Shown: positions 7,945-16,634, numbered from the stretch's first letter. The stretch: 34,452 nt of DNA from an uncultured Gammaproteobacteria bacterium (GCA_913063495.1 CAJXXT010000034.1:1-34452), one strand, 5' to 3'. The notes: generated by a model not told the origin, from the sequence alone. Numbers and translations: made by a program.

Positions 7945-9312
7945 CTAAATAATCTCAAAGTACCTATCCATCTCCCACTGTGAGATATGTTTTCGGTATT
8001 CTCTTTCTTCCCACTCCCTTGTCGCGGCAAAGTGTTCGACAAACGCATCACCAAAGCGTTCTCTGGCCATGCTACATGACTTTAGCCTCTGCGCTGCATC
8101 CCATAAAGTCGCAGGGAGCTTTAGGGCATCCGGGAATGTTTTATCATAAGCATTCCCTTCCACAAATTCTTCTGGGTGAACCTTATTCTCAATTCCCCAC
8201 AGCCCACTTGCAATAACCGCTGACAATACTAAATATGGATTTGCATCCGCCGCCCCAATACGAAACTCCATCCGATGAGAAGCCTCACTCCCAGGAACAA
8301 CTCTGATAGCACATGTTCTATTGTCAACTCCAACACTCGCTTCTGTAGGCGCCCAAAAACCAGGAATCAGCCGTCGATATGAGTTAATGGTAGGAGCAAC
8401 CATCGCTAAAACTTGAGGTAATTGCGCCTGAACCCCCCCTAAAAAATGCATCATGGTATCGCTACAATGGTCTTTTTTACTCTCGTCAAAGAAAACACCT
8501 TTCCCTGATGCATCGCGCAACGAGATATGGATATGCCCACTTTGACCGGGATATTCTTCAGAACACTTCGCCATAAATGTGGCCATTTTTCCTTGGCGTT
8601 GCATTTCTATCTTCGTAAATGTTTTAAACAATGATGCCTTGTCCGCAGATGCTAAACCACCGTCAACCGCTATCGCAGCCTCCAACACACCGGGCCCAGT
8701 TTCCTCATGTAAGCCTTCAATGGGAAAGTCCATTACTTCCGCTAAATCCAACAAACCCTGATAGATATCTGCATCAACACTGTTTCGAATAACCGAGTAA
8801 CCAAAATTTCCTGGTGCAAGCGGGATGAGATTCTTATACCCTTTTTCCCGAACGGAATGTGGCGTTTCATTAAACACAAAAAACTCATATTCAAAGCCTG
8901 AAAAAACATCAAACCCCATCCCTTTTGCCTGATCCAATACACGCCTTAACAAGGCTCTTGGGCATAAGGTTTCCGCCTCACCAGTAAATTCACCTAAAAA
9001 AAACAAACCATTATTTTCATGGGGAAGCGGCCGACAGCTCCCTGGGACGATACGAACAGGGGCATCCGGATAACCAGTATGCCACCCGGTGAATGAAGTA
9101 TTATCATAAAGCTGGTCTTTGACATCCCAACCCAAAACCACATCGCAAAAACCAAAGCCTTTATCTAGCGAAGAAAAAAACTTGTCTCTCGACATGTATT
9201 TTCCTCGCATAACACCATCAAGATCAAAAACACCCACTTTTACGTGCTTTAACTCTCGCTGCAGTACTATTTTTTTGGCATCTTCAATGGTCTTAACATT
9301 ACGAGGGTCCAT
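7945..9312 (-). CDS. Glutamine-synthetase-like gamma-glutamyl-amine ligase (PuuA/IpuC type)
   Basis: 455 residues of the GS superfamily, with metal and substrate motifs FEYEFFVF (E141, E143), LHEETGPGVLEAA (E203, E211), GQSGHIHISL (H260), the ATP-site PTINSYRRL, NRTCAIRV and MEFRIGAADANPYL. True GlnA has a conserved adenylylation-loop region and a more typical N-terminal beta-grasp. This protein instead looks like the gamma-glutamylputrescine synthetase/isopropylamine ligase group, which joins glutamate to an amine using ATP. It is first of three genes, followed by an aldehyde dehydrogenase and an iron alcohol dehydrogenase, a context that fits catabolism and not nitrogen assimilation. The start at 9312 has AAGGAT about 6 bases before the ATG, and a run of 15-bp repeats lies just upstream. 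The exact amine is unknown. Confidence 0.88.
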   Translation of the reverse strand: MDPRNVKTIEDAKKIVLQRELKHVKVGVFDLDGVMRGKYMSRDKFFSSLDKGFGFCDVVLGWDVKDQLYDNTSFTGWHTGYPDAPVRIVPGSCRPLPHENNGLFFLGEFTGEAETLCPRALLRRVLDQAKGMGFDVFSGFEYEFFVFNETPHSVREKGYKNLIPLAPGNFGYSVIRNSVDADIYQGLLDLAEVMDFPIEGLHEETGPGVLEAAIAVDGGLASADKASLFKTFTKIEMQRQGKMATFMAKCSEEYPGQSGHIHISLRDASGKGVFFDESKKDHCSDTMMHFLGGVQAQLPQVLAMVAPTINSYRRLIPGFWAPTEASVGVDNRTCAIRVVPGSEASHRMEFRIGAADANPYLVLSAVIASGLWGIENKVHPEEFVEGNAYDKTFPDALKLPATLWDAAQRLKSCSMARERFGDAFVEHFAATREWEEREYRKHISQWEMDRYFEII

Positions 9313-9329
9313 ACCAATCCTTTATATTA

Positions 9330-9374
9330 ATTACCTAAACACTTATTACCTAGCTACTTATTACCAAGACATCG
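9330..9374. repeat. Three 15-bp direct repeats in the leader of the ligase operon
   Basis: Units at 9330-9344, 9345-9359 and 9360-9374 begin ATTACCTAAACACTT, ATTACCTAGCTACTT and ATTACCAAGACATCG. The first two differ at three positions; the third keeps ATTACC and then diverges. They lie 18 bases upstream of the ligase start codon, between it and the stop of the FapA-like gene, so they fall in the transcript leader or promoter. A regulator site or a slipped-strand duplication are both possible. Confidence 0.6.
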
Positions 9375-11048
9375 TTATTCAAATACCATATTTGCATCGT
9401 TAAAACGAACTACGCTGTTTCCTCGTTCTTCTATAACGCTATGACTTTTTTCGCAGACTGTAAATTCGACACCTGGATATAAACGGCCGTACACTGTAAC
9501 CCTAATACCATCTCGTAATTTATTTAACGTCATATTTAGCGATTGTTCATTGAGATTAATGCTGACGAGGTCTTCTTTAACAATTGAAATTGTGTTTACG
9601 ATTTTTTTACAGTGTCGTATAAGCTCCGGGGACGGTTTCTGTGCCTTTAACTCTTCCAGTGCCTCCCTCAAGCCCAGAATTAATTCCTTTTTAACAACAT
9701 TTTCTTTTCTTACCTCTTTCAATTCCGCTGCTATTGCTAAGAGGCGATGAGAAAAATCCAATTCCATCGGGGCGTTTGAAGGTGAACCAATTTCACCAGA
9801 TGAAACTTCTTTACCGACTTTTAAAATGCCGCCTACCAATTTACTTTTCTTTTGGCCTTTGTCACCAACATACACGCCATGATCAGCAATCACATGACAA
9901 TGCAGCAGTTGTGAAACAACAGCAATATCTCGTCCGGCCTCCATGTATGCTGATTGAGCATAACGAGCGGATATATCATTTTTTGCAATAAGCCTAGAAG
10001 TAAAATGATCCTTGTCTAAGTCACTATCTTCATCAATTTCACGCCCTATAACACCTTGTTGTACAACAATGTTGCCACCCGCTTCAACCAAGCCTGACTC
10101 AACAAAACCGTTAATTATAACGTCTTTTGTAGCTTTGACTAACATCCCCCCCTTTACACTTCCGCTCACCATAATCGAACCATCATATTCCACATTCCCT
10201 GTGGTTAGATCGACATTTTTAAGCACAAGCATCTCACTAACCGACATACCATTTTTTGATTTTAACGGTATTCCTTTGCGGGTTGCTATCAGTAAATTGG
10301 CATCATCTGGGCTGGTAGTGGTACCGTCACCCACATTAAACGGGACATTATCCGGTGCGATAGAAACAAGCGATTCTCCACGAACCGTAAACCCATTCGA
10401 TCCCGCTTGCGCAGGTATACGTCGAATTAAAAGGTCATCTTTTTCCACGCTATCAATATCACCAAGCTCATGCATATCAAGCGTACCATCTTCACGTTTC
10501 TGAGGTGTTAACACTCGATCCTGCAAAGGTACCACCAGATACTCAAACGATGACTCTGTACCACCTCCTGTCGGTTCCCCTTTAGCGATGACCTCAGCAA
10601 AACTAACACCCGGGCGCTCTTTATTTGCGCGGTCATGAAACGCGCGTATCGCATCTTTATCAATGCCTTTTACCACGCCAATACTTTTTAGCTGCTTAAC
10701 GATACTTTCTAACGATATGCCCTCACCGCCCTCTTGTGTCGTGCAATGGGCAGAAACTTCCATGCAGGACTCATCCATCTCAATATCTAACACCGCATCA
10801 CGCATCTGAGCGATGACAAAACACATCGGTTCATCAAACGTGTCAGGGGCGTTCTCCAGATCCAGCTTTTCTGGCATTATCGCAAGAACATTCGGTACAT
10901 TGTCAGGGTAAAAATGGCACTCTCGAAACTCTGACATGCTAAACAACCGCTTAACATCAGGTTCCTTTAAAAGCGGAGGGGCAAAATCATGGATACATAT
11001 CTCCACATTTCCTTGCTCTTCCGATAATCGAAACGTCACTTCAGCCAA
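9375..11048 (-). CDS. FapA/DUF342 family polymer-forming protein
   Basis: 557 residues matching the FapA (DUF342) family. The N-terminal half contains GIDKDAIRAFHDRANKERPG and the DUF342 core (about 175-400) has LLIRRIPAQAGSNGFTVRGE, then ATRKGIPLKSKNGMSVSEML. A run of short glycine-rich turns follows (YDGSIMVSGSVKGG, DVIINGFVESGLVEAGGNIVVQQGVIG), typical of a right-handed beta-helix. A helical region at about 435-500 (LKEVRKENVVKKEL and after) looks like a coiled coil, then a short beta C-terminus. FapA in Vibrio affects polar flagellum assembly; many relatives are uncharacterised. The start is a TTG with GAAGGG 8 bases upstream; no in-frame ATG is available before the upstream TAA. It is 62 bases from the ligase gene and may be transcribed separately. 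Confidence 0.88.
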   Translation of the reverse strand: MAEVTFRLSEEQGNVEICIHDFAPPLLKEPDVKRLFSMSEFRECHFYPDNVPNVLAIMPEKLDLENAPDTFDEPMCFVIAQMRDAVLDIEMDESCMEVSAHCTTQEGGEGISLESIVKQLKSIGVVKGIDKDAIRAFHDRANKERPGVSFAEVIAKGEPTGGGTESSFEYLVVPLQDRVLTPQKREDGTLDMHELGDIDSVEKDDLLIRRIPAQAGSNGFTVRGESLVSIAPDNVPFNVGDGTTTSPDDANLLIATRKGIPLKSKNGMSVSEMLVLKNVDLTTGNVEYDGSIMVSGSVKGGMLVKATKDVIINGFVESGLVEAGGNIVVQQGVIGREIDEDSDLDKDHFTSRLIAKNDISARYAQSAYMEAGRDIAVVSQLLHCHVIADHGVYVGDKGQKKSKLVGGILKVGKEVSSGEIGSPSNAPMELDFSHRLLAIAAELKEVRKENVVKKELILGLREALEELKAQKPSPELIRHCKKIVNTISIVKEDLVSINLNEQSLNMTLNKLRDGIRVTVYGRLYPGVEFTVCEKSHSVIEERGNSVVRFNDANMVFE

Positions 11049-11214
11049 TGCATCAACCCTTCGTGTTAGCTTATTCTGTTAGCCACTGTTTGTTAATCAT
11101 GATATTAGGTACACTCAATTAAATAAAAGTATAGCCAAAACAACGAAATAGTCAGTTTTCTTATAAAAATTCATTAAATTGCTGACATCAGCCAATAACG
11201 TTCGAAACCATCTT

Positions 11215-12693
11215 ATGCAAAAACCGTCCTTTACGTCAGCGTTTGAGCTTGCCAAACAAATCAAAGATAAAAAAACCTCTAGTGTTCAATTAACTCAACA
11301 TTTTATTGAGCGCATTCAACGACATAACCCTAAGCTAAATGCGGTTATCTCTACTGACTTTGAGAGTGCCCTTAAAAAAGCAAAAATAGCAGATGCTTTG
11401 GCAAAAAAAGGTGAACTTATCGGCCCTCTACACGGAGTACCGATGACAATAAAAGACTCTTTTGAAGTGGTAGGAATGCCCACCACGTCGGGTTCTAAAC
11501 GGCTAAAAGATCACTTTGCATCTCAAAATGCAGTCGCTGTGCAACGCTTAGTTGATGCTGGCGCCATTATTATTGGCAAAACCAACCTGCCATTGTATGC
11601 CGGAGACCTACAAAGCTTTAACGAATTGCACGGTGTGACAAACAATCCCTGGGATCACAGTAAAACCCCTGGCGGCTCCTCTGGAGGAGCCGCAGCAGCG
11701 CTTGCTGCTGGGCTCACGCCTATTGAATTAGGCTCCGATATTGCGGGCTCTATTAGAACACCTAGTCATTATTGCGGTATTTATGGTCACAAAACCACCT
11801 ACGGCATTATCCCTTTTAAAGGGCATATTCCCGGCCTACCCGGAACACTATCATCCCCTGATCTCGCTGTTGCTGGTCCGATGGCAAGATCAGTAAAAGA
11901 CTTACAGTTAATGCTTGATGTTCTTGTCAGAGACGGTCAACACGAACAGTCTGCTTTGCAAATACGTCTACCAAAGGCTTCTAAAAAATCACCAAGATCT
12001 TTCAAAGTGCTAGCCTGGATAGATGACCCTCTCTGCCCAATAGAGCCGGATCTCGCCACACGCTACAAGGCCTTGTTTAATGAACTCAGAGAAAAGGGTG
12101 TCACCGTAGTTGAACAAAGTCCCGAGGAGCTTAATTTTACCGAGGTATATGAGCTGTATTTGAACCTGCTGGGTGGCGTTATGGGTCTGACACAAAAAGA
12201 CCTGCAACAACAAATCATCTCCCACTCTGCAAGCTTACTTGGAAAACTGGCCAAATTTATTAACTTCCCTCCGCACTTTGAACATTTTGTTAGAGGGGCG
12301 GGTCAATCACATTTCGGCTGGCTAAAGAAAAACGAACGCAGGGAGCGGCTAAAAGCCAAATTTACCCAACTCTATTCAGAATATGATGTTGTTCTTACAC
12401 CAGTGGTGCCTTTTACAGCGATCCCTCATGATCACTCCCCCATCATGGCTCTAAGAAAGGTTATATCCAGAGGACAAGAGAGACATTATACCGACCACAT
12501 GCCATGGATAGCATTAGCTACCGTATTTGGGCTTCCTGCCACTTCTGCCCCTGTCGGAAAAGACAGAGAGGGAATGCCCTTTAACATCCAAATAATTGGT
12601 AACAGTTACCAGGATAAAACAACATTACAGTTTGCATCGATTATTGAATCCATTCACGGAGAGTTCGAGCCTCCAGAAATCTATAACGACTAG
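11215..12693 (+). CDS. Amidase signature family hydrolase
   Basis: 492 residues from the ATG at 11215. An in-frame TTG at 11179 would add 12 residues, but neither start has a clear Shine-Dalgarno, and family members usually begin near SAFELAKQIKDKKTSSVQLT. The Ser-cisSer-Lys triad is complete: K80 in MTIKDSF, S155 in PGGSSGG, and the nucleophile S179 in GSDIAGSIRTP. The spacing (75 and 24 residues) equals that of fatty acid amide hydrolase. These cytoplasmic enzymes hydrolyse amide bonds; the substrate varies and is not predictable here. There is no GatA partner gene nearby, so it is unlikely to be the tRNA amidotransferase subunit. It is divergent from the FapA-like gene and convergent with the PhnA-like gene. 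Confidence 0.9.
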   Translation: MQKPSFTSAFELAKQIKDKKTSSVQLTQHFIERIQRHNPKLNAVISTDFESALKKAKIADALAKKGELIGPLHGVPMTIKDSFEVVGMPTTSGSKRLKDHFASQNAVAVQRLVDAGAIIIGKTNLPLYAGDLQSFNELHGVTNNPWDHSKTPGGSSGGAAAALAAGLTPIELGSDIAGSIRTPSHYCGIYGHKTTYGIIPFKGHIPGLPGTLSSPDLAVAGPMARSVKDLQLMLDVLVRDGQHEQSALQIRLPKASKKSPRSFKVLAWIDDPLCPIEPDLATRYKALFNELREKGVTVVEQSPEELNFTEVYELYLNLLGGVMGLTQKDLQQQIISHSASLLGKLAKFINFPPHFEHFVRGAGQSHFGWLKKNERRERLKAKFTQLYSEYDVVLTPVVPFTAIPHDHSPIMALRKVISRGQERHYTDHMPWIALATVFGLPATSAPVGKDREGMPFNIQIIGNSYQDKTTLQFASIIESIHGEFEPPEIYND

Positions 12694-12722
12694 CATTTTG
12701 GGGGCTAACATTTGGGGGACTA
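12694..12722. repeat. Imperfect direct repeat between convergent gene ends
   Basis: CATTTTGGGGGCTAA (12694-12708) is followed at once by CATTTGGGGGACTA (12709-12722), two near copies of about 15 bp. They begin right after the amidase stop and run into the stop of the PhnA-like gene. GGGGA within the second copy can pair with TCCCC just beyond it, giving a weak hairpin that might end transcription. The signal is modest. Confidence 0.4.
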
Positions 12723-13121
12723 CATTTCCCCTAACTCTATTTGCTCGGCAATTTCAGGGGCAATGTACAATTGATCATACAAATCAGCAGCCCATTCTAC
12801 ATTTTCAGCTAAGTGCTTCAGCACACGCACTGCAACAATCTGAACAGGGGGAACCTCACTCCACACCGATGTATTTAAACAACGCCAATGGTCAGGCGAA
12901 AATGTCTTAGGTTTATTTAATTGACCGGCACAGACCTCACAAGCAAAAATAGTGCGTTCAAGATCCGGAGTATCTTGTACGGGCTTTAGTTCATAGGGAG
13001 CTAGCTTTATCCCATGAGCGTCACATAACTCACAATGTGATCGTGAGCGTCTCGTTAGGTCTTTACCTAGTAACGACAACGCTTCTAGGCGTTCCGCGTG
13101 TTTCTCTCTGGCTTTAGACAT
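12720..13121 (-). CDS. PhnA-like zinc-ribbon protein
   Basis: 133 residues, with no signal peptide or membrane segment. The N-terminal part has two Cys pairs, HCELC (residue 30-33 region) and FACEVC about 27 residues later, giving a CxxC...CxxC zinc-ribbon spacing. The C-terminal part has DHWRCLNTSVWSEVPPVQIVAVRVLKHL, a pattern I recognise from proteins annotated as PhnA domain proteins in gammaproteobacteria. Despite the name, these are not established phosphonate enzymes, and no phn gene is nearby. It lies alone on the minus strand, ending 26 bases after the convergent amidase gene and divergent from a small membrane-protein gene. Function unknown. Confidence 0.72.
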   Translation of the reverse strand: MSKAREKHAERLEALSLLGKDLTRRSRSHCELCDAHGIKLAPYELKPVQDTPDLERTIFACEVCAGQLNKPKTFSPDHWRCLNTSVWSEVPPVQIVAVRVLKHLAENVEWAADLYDQLYIAPEIAEQIELGEM

Positions 13122-13223
13122 AATGCCCCCTCCTTTGTTGTGCTGCTGTGTACTACAATTTCAATTTGATCATACCGCAATCTGTCCATTGCCAACTCAA
13201 TTTATCATGCCGTGAACCAAAAA

Positions 13224-13331
13224 ATGATGCACTCTACAAAAAGACCCTGTAAACGTTGCCAACAAAGCCGATGGGCAATGACTATCGTAATACTCACTAT
13301 TCTTTTATTGGTGGTATTTAACGGTCAATGA
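13224..13331 (+). CDS. Small single-pass membrane protein with a CxxC pair (35 aa)
   Basis: An ORF of 35 codons starts with two consecutive ATGs and ends TGA 13329-13331. The N-terminus is basic and has a CxxC pair (RPCKRCQQSRW); residues 18-32 form one hydrophobic helix (AMTIVILTILLLVVF) and the tail is NGQ. This layout, a cytoplasmic positive segment and one transmembrane helix, is what real membrane microproteins look like, and a strong terminator begins only 14 bases after the stop. It is divergent from the zinc-ribbon gene. No clear Shine-Dalgarno is visible (GTGAACC is the nearest purine run), which lowers confidence. I do not recognise a family. Confidence 0.5.
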   Translation: MMHSTKRPCKRCQQSRWAMTIVILTILLLVVFNGQ

Positions 13332-13345
13332 TGACAAAAGGGTAT

Positions 13346-13407
13346 AAATAAACGATAAAGCCCCACAACATTATCAATAACAAGTTGCGGGGCTTTATCG
13401 TTTATTT
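13346..13407. terminator. Bidirectional terminator, 24-bp arms
   Basis: Arms 13346-13369 and 13384-13407 pair over 24 bp with one G-U position. The core is AAAGCCCC/GGGGCTTT, extended by AAATAAACGAT/ATCGTTTATTT, with a 14-base loop. It serves the end of the SulP gene (minus) and of the 35-aa ORF (plus). Its position is the best evidence that something is transcribed from the left. Confidence 0.88.
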
Positions 13408-13432
13408 TCCTGAGTTATAGCATCATAAAATA

Positions 13433-14998
13433 TTAAGCAAGTGCGTTATCCGCCACCGAGTATTTCGGATCTTCCATAACATTCACCTCTACCATATCTC
13501 CAGCCTGGCTAAGCAACAATCGACATTCAGCACTCAAGTGACGAAGGTGAAGAGTCTTGCCTGCCTTGACATAACGTACGGCCAACGAATCAATAGCTTC
13601 TAATCCAGAATGATCATATACACGAGAACCTGCAAAATCGATAATCACATCATCATTATCGTCTGCTGGAGTAAACTGCTCTGAAAAGTCGATGGTTGAA
13701 CCAAAAAACAATGGTCCGGATATACGGTAAACCGTTGAACCACAAGGGTCTTCGCTCTTTTTTACTTCAACATGCTTTGCATGCTCCCAAGCAAATACCA
13801 ATGCCGAAACAATCACACCCACAACTACCGCAATCGCAAGATCAGACGCAACCGTTACTGCTGAAACTAAAATAATCACAAACGCATCATGCTTTGGAAT
13901 CTTTTTAAGAATACGAAAACTACTCCATTCAAAAGTTCCTATAACAACAATAAACATAACTCCGACTAACGCCGCTAGCGGAATCGCCTCTATTAATGAA
14001 GAGCCCACAAGGATAAATAGCAACAAACTAACGGCAGCCGTAATACCCGATAAACGTCCACGCCCCCCGGAATTCACATTGATCATACTCTGACCGATCA
14101 TTGCACAACCACCCATTCCTCCAAACATTCCGGTTACGGTGTTAGCAACACCTTGCCCGATACATTCTTTGTTACCACGACCGCGGGTTTCAGTAAGTTC
14201 ATCGACCAATCGTAATGTAAGAAGTGATTCAATCAAGCCAATTGCAGCCAGTATTGCAGCATATGGAAAAATTATGGAAAGCGTTTCAAAATTAAAGGGG
14301 ACAAAAGGTATATGGAAACTGGGGAAGCCACCAGCAATGGGCGCTACATCACCAACCACTCGTGTATCCACATCAAATCCAATAACAATCAAGGTAACCA
14401 CTACAATAGCGACCAGCGCTGAAGGCACTGCTGTCGTAATCATTGGCAAAAATCGAATTATTGCCATAGTAAGGCCCACCAGCCCCAACATAATCCACAA
14501 AGACATGCCTTCTAGCCATGCGATATCAATAACACTACCTTCCATACCGGTTCCCGCTAACCAGCCTGGTTGACCATTTTCACCAAACTGACTTAGCTGG
14601 GCTAAAAAGATGACAATTGCCAAACCGTTCACAAAACCCAACATGACAGGGTGAGGGACGATTCGAATAAACTTTCCAAGCTTTAAAACACCTGCTGTGA
14701 TTTGCAATATACCCATCAGCACAACGGTTGCGAACAAATATTCAACCCCGTGATCAGCAACTAGGCTTACCATAACAACCGCTAACGCACCCGTTGCACC
14801 AGAAATCATACCAGGACGACCACCGATACAGGCCGTAATCAATCCAACCATAAAAGCGGCATACAAACCAACAAGAGGATCCACTCCCGCAACGAATGCA
14901 AACGCGACAGCTTCTGGCACCAGCGCTAAGGCAACAGTAAGGCCGGAAAGCAGATCATTTTTGTAACTAGAGACTTTTTGTAGCCGAAACTCAAACAT
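13433..14998 (-). CDS. SulP family inorganic anion transporter with STAS domain
   Basis: 521 residues. The first 400 or so form about 10-14 hydrophobic segments, beginning with the family signature region [25 protein letters not shown] and [14 protein letters not shown]. The cytoplasmic STAS domain follows (about 410-520), with [22 protein letters not shown] containing the DHSG loop. SulP proteins move sulfate, bicarbonate or other anions across the inner membrane, often with Na+ or H+. The short length and DHSG loop are shared with several bacterial bicarbonate- and sulfate-type members, so the ion is undecided. No carbonic anhydrase or sulfur assimilation gene adjoins it. AAGAGAAA precedes the ATG. 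Confidence 0.92.
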   Translation of the reverse strand: MFEFRLQKVSSYKNDLLSGLTVALALVPEAVAFAFVAGVDPLVGLYAAFMVGLITACIGGRPGMISGATGALAVVMVSLVADHGVEYLFATVVLMGILQITAGVLKLGKFIRIVPHPVMLGFVNGLAIVIFLAQLSQFGENGQPGWLAGTGMEGSVIDIAWLEGMSLWIMLGLVGLTMAIIRFLPMITTAVPSALVAIVVVTLIVIGFDVDTRVVGDVAPIAGGFPSFHIPFVPFNFETLSIIFPYAAILAAIGLIESLLTLRLVDELTETRGRGNKECIGQGVANTVTGMFGGMGGCAMIGQSMINVNSGGRGRLSGITAAVSLLLFILVGSSLIEAIPLAALVGVMFIVVIGTFEWSSFRILKKIPKHDAFVIILVSAVTVASDLAIAVVVGVIVSALVFAWEHAKHVEVKKSEDPCGSTVYRISGPLFFGSTIDFSEQFTPADDNDDVIIDFAGSRVYDHSGLEAIDSLAVRYVKAGKTLHLRHLSAECRLLLSQAGDMVEVNVMEDPKYSVADNALA

Positions 14999-15009
14999 CG
15001 TGTTTCTCT

Positions 15010-15025
15010 TTGGTTAATTAATCAA
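15010..15025. promoter_or_regulatory. Near-palindrome in the SulP leader
   Basis: TTGGTTAATTAATCAA is a 16-bp inverted repeat with one mismatched pair. It lies 12-27 bases before the SulP start codon and overlaps the edge of its ribosome binding region. It could be an operator or simply AT-rich chance. Confidence 0.35.
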
Positions 15026-15192
15026 ACGGTGGGAGACCCAATATAGCGGGCGCGAATTCTACCCCAGCCGGTAACAGAACACAAATCAACCAAGTTTACT
15101 ATTTGTGTGGTTTTTGTAAATATTTCATAGCGTTACGCCTTATAACACTAAAAAGTATCCCTAAATAACAAGTACTTATGGAACGCTGACAT

Positions 15193-15222
15193 TTGATAAG
15201 ACTATTGATAAGACTATTGATA
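15193..15222. repeat. 12-bp tandem repeat (2.5 copies) upstream of the GST_N gene
   Basis: TTGATAAGACTA occurs twice head to tail (15193-15204, 15205-15216), followed by TTGATA (15217-15222). Each copy contains TTGATA, one base from the -35 consensus, but I find no correctly spaced -10 for any of them. The repeat ends 50 bases before the start codon of the downstream gene. Confidence 0.65.
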
Positions 15223-15272
15223 GAATAGCACCGCTTTATGACAATCAAAGACAGTTACCAAAGGAAGTTCCA

Positions 15273-16031
15273 ATGGGCCATTCAGTAGACGTTTTAACCT
15301 CTGTACTCGCATCCACCGTACGCTCTTGGAGAGGCACATCGACAAAACGCAAAACACCAGAGCCTGAAAAGTTACTGACATTATATGACAGAGAAGGATG
15401 CCCGGACTGCCGCTTTGTCAGAGAAGCGCTTACAGAGCTAAATTTGGATGTAAACATTATCCCTTGCCCTGAAGGCAACAAAGAGGCAATTGCTAAATTA
15501 AAGAAGGCCTCAGGAGCTCCGCTAGTTCCATTTCTACTCGATCCAAATACTGACAAAAGAATGAGTGGCCAAGACTGCATTGTCAGCTACTTGTTCAAAG
15601 AATATCGAGGCTCACGTGTTCCCACTAAACTATCCTCGGGTATCCGAAACGCCATTGCGTCACGAATTGCCACCACACTTCGCAACGGTTCAGGTACGCA
15701 GTACCACTTAGCAAAACCGGCCGCTAAACCATTGACCCTATACAGCTTCGAATCAAGCCCCTATACTCGCCTCGTTAGGGAGCGCCTGTGTGAATTTGGT
15801 ATCCCTTATACGCTAATCAACCTAGGCAAACAACAACGAGCCGACATGGGGCCCGCCAACTTCCGCATGACCTTAAAAGAATACAAGCCTTTGCCAAATT
15901 CAAAGCGCGATGATTTTTTTAAGCAGCACGGAAATGTTCAAGTACCATTCTTAGTTGATCCTAATACAGAATTAGAGCTATTTGAATCCAAGCAGATTCT
16001 GGATTATTTAGACAAGACTTACGCTGCCTAA
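15273..16031 (+). CDS. Tandem glutaredoxin/GST N-terminal domain protein
   Basis: 252 residues. Two thioredoxin-fold GST_N/glutaredoxin units lie in tandem: unit 1 at about 34-112 (LLTLYDREGCPDCRFVREAL ... VPFLLDPNTDKRMSGQDCIVSYLFKEY) and unit 2 at about 153-250 (PLTLYSFESSPYTRLVRERL ... VPFLVDPNTELELFESKQILDYLDKTY). Both keep the cis-Pro VPFL(L/V)DPNT and the glutathione-binding strand. Unit 1 has a redox CPDC motif (C43, C46); unit 2 has SSPYT and so no cysteines, suggesting a binding role for that half. There is no C-terminal helical GST domain. AAGGAAG sits 6 bases before the ATG. It probably acts in the cytoplasm in thiol redox chemistry; partners are unknown. Confidence 0.85.
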   Translation: MGHSVDVLTSVLASTVRSWRGTSTKRKTPEPEKLLTLYDREGCPDCRFVREALTELNLDVNIIPCPEGNKEAIAKLKKASGAPLVPFLLDPNTDKRMSGQDCIVSYLFKEYRGSRVPTKLSSGIRNAIASRIATTLRNGSGTQYHLAKPAAKPLTLYSFESSPYTRLVRERLCEFGIPYTLINLGKQQRADMGPANFRMTLKEYKPLPNSKRDDFFKQHGNVQVPFLVDPNTELELFESKQILDYLDKTYAA

Positions 16032-16039
16032 TCAACGCA

Positions 16040-16513
16040 CTAACCGTCGCCTTCTGGAATATTAATAACATGAAGGGCGGCGGCTAATGTCACCATCGCT
16101 TGCTTCTCTGACAAACAGATACGATTCCCCAACCCTAAGAAACCGCCGGATGCTTTTGCTATCTTTTTCCCAATGGATAGCAGCGCCAATTTAAACGCCA
16201 GCGCCTCATCTTCCGTTAACTCCACATCGACGGCATTACGTATAGATTCCATACACTGATTAGGATCCATGTTCCCAGAAAAAACTTCGCTGGTAAGGTT
16301 TTCAAGATCCTGCAGTAATTCATTGGTGATCAACTTCATCAGTTCGATGTCCGATAACAACCCCTCCACCAATAATTTTTTAAAAGCTGATATTTCTTTT
16401 TGGTCAATTCGACCATCAGCTCCCGCAACAATATTAAAGATAATAAGGGGAGCATACAGTAGGGACTGCCATTCTACGGGGGTAAACCGATCTTTTGTTA
16501 TTTTTATTATCAT
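16040..16513 (-). CDS. TerB-like helical protein
   Basis: 157 residues, all-helical in appearance, with no signal peptide. The segment IIFNIVAGADGRIDQKEISAFKKLL resembles the TerB/DjlA-type fold signature, where an acidic loop (ADGRIDQKE) follows the first helix, and a second similar acidic turn occurs at VDVELTEDEALAFKLALLSIGKKIA. TerB-family proteins are associated with tellurite resistance and membrane-linked stress complexes, but no other ter gene is nearby, so resistance should not be assumed. GAGG lies 4 bases before the ATG. It ends 8 bases from the convergent GST_N gene and is divergent from the two-receiver kinase. Confidence 0.65.
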   Translation of the reverse strand: MIIKITKDRFTPVEWQSLLYAPLIIFNIVAGADGRIDQKEISAFKKLLVEGLLSDIELMKLITNELLQDLENLTSEVFSGNMDPNQCMESIRNAVDVELTEDEALAFKLALLSIGKKIAKASGGFLGLGNRICLSEKQAMVTLAAALHVINIPEGDG

Positions 16514-16634
16514 GGGGCCTCAAAACTAGGTGTCATAGTTAGGTATCAAAATCAGCTATCGAAACTCAAAAAACCATATCACTCTGCCCCACAGATGAAA
16601 AGTTATTATTTACTCTAGCAAGGTCTATACTAAA

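Noticed and set aside
14139-14573. 144-aa plus-strand Ser/Thr/Pro-rich ORF
   Set aside because: It is antisense to SulP transmembrane coding sequence, a common cause of long open shadows.
16040-16513. Tellurite resistance locus
   Set aside because: Only a lone TerB-like fold is present with no terA, C, D, E or Z neighbours.
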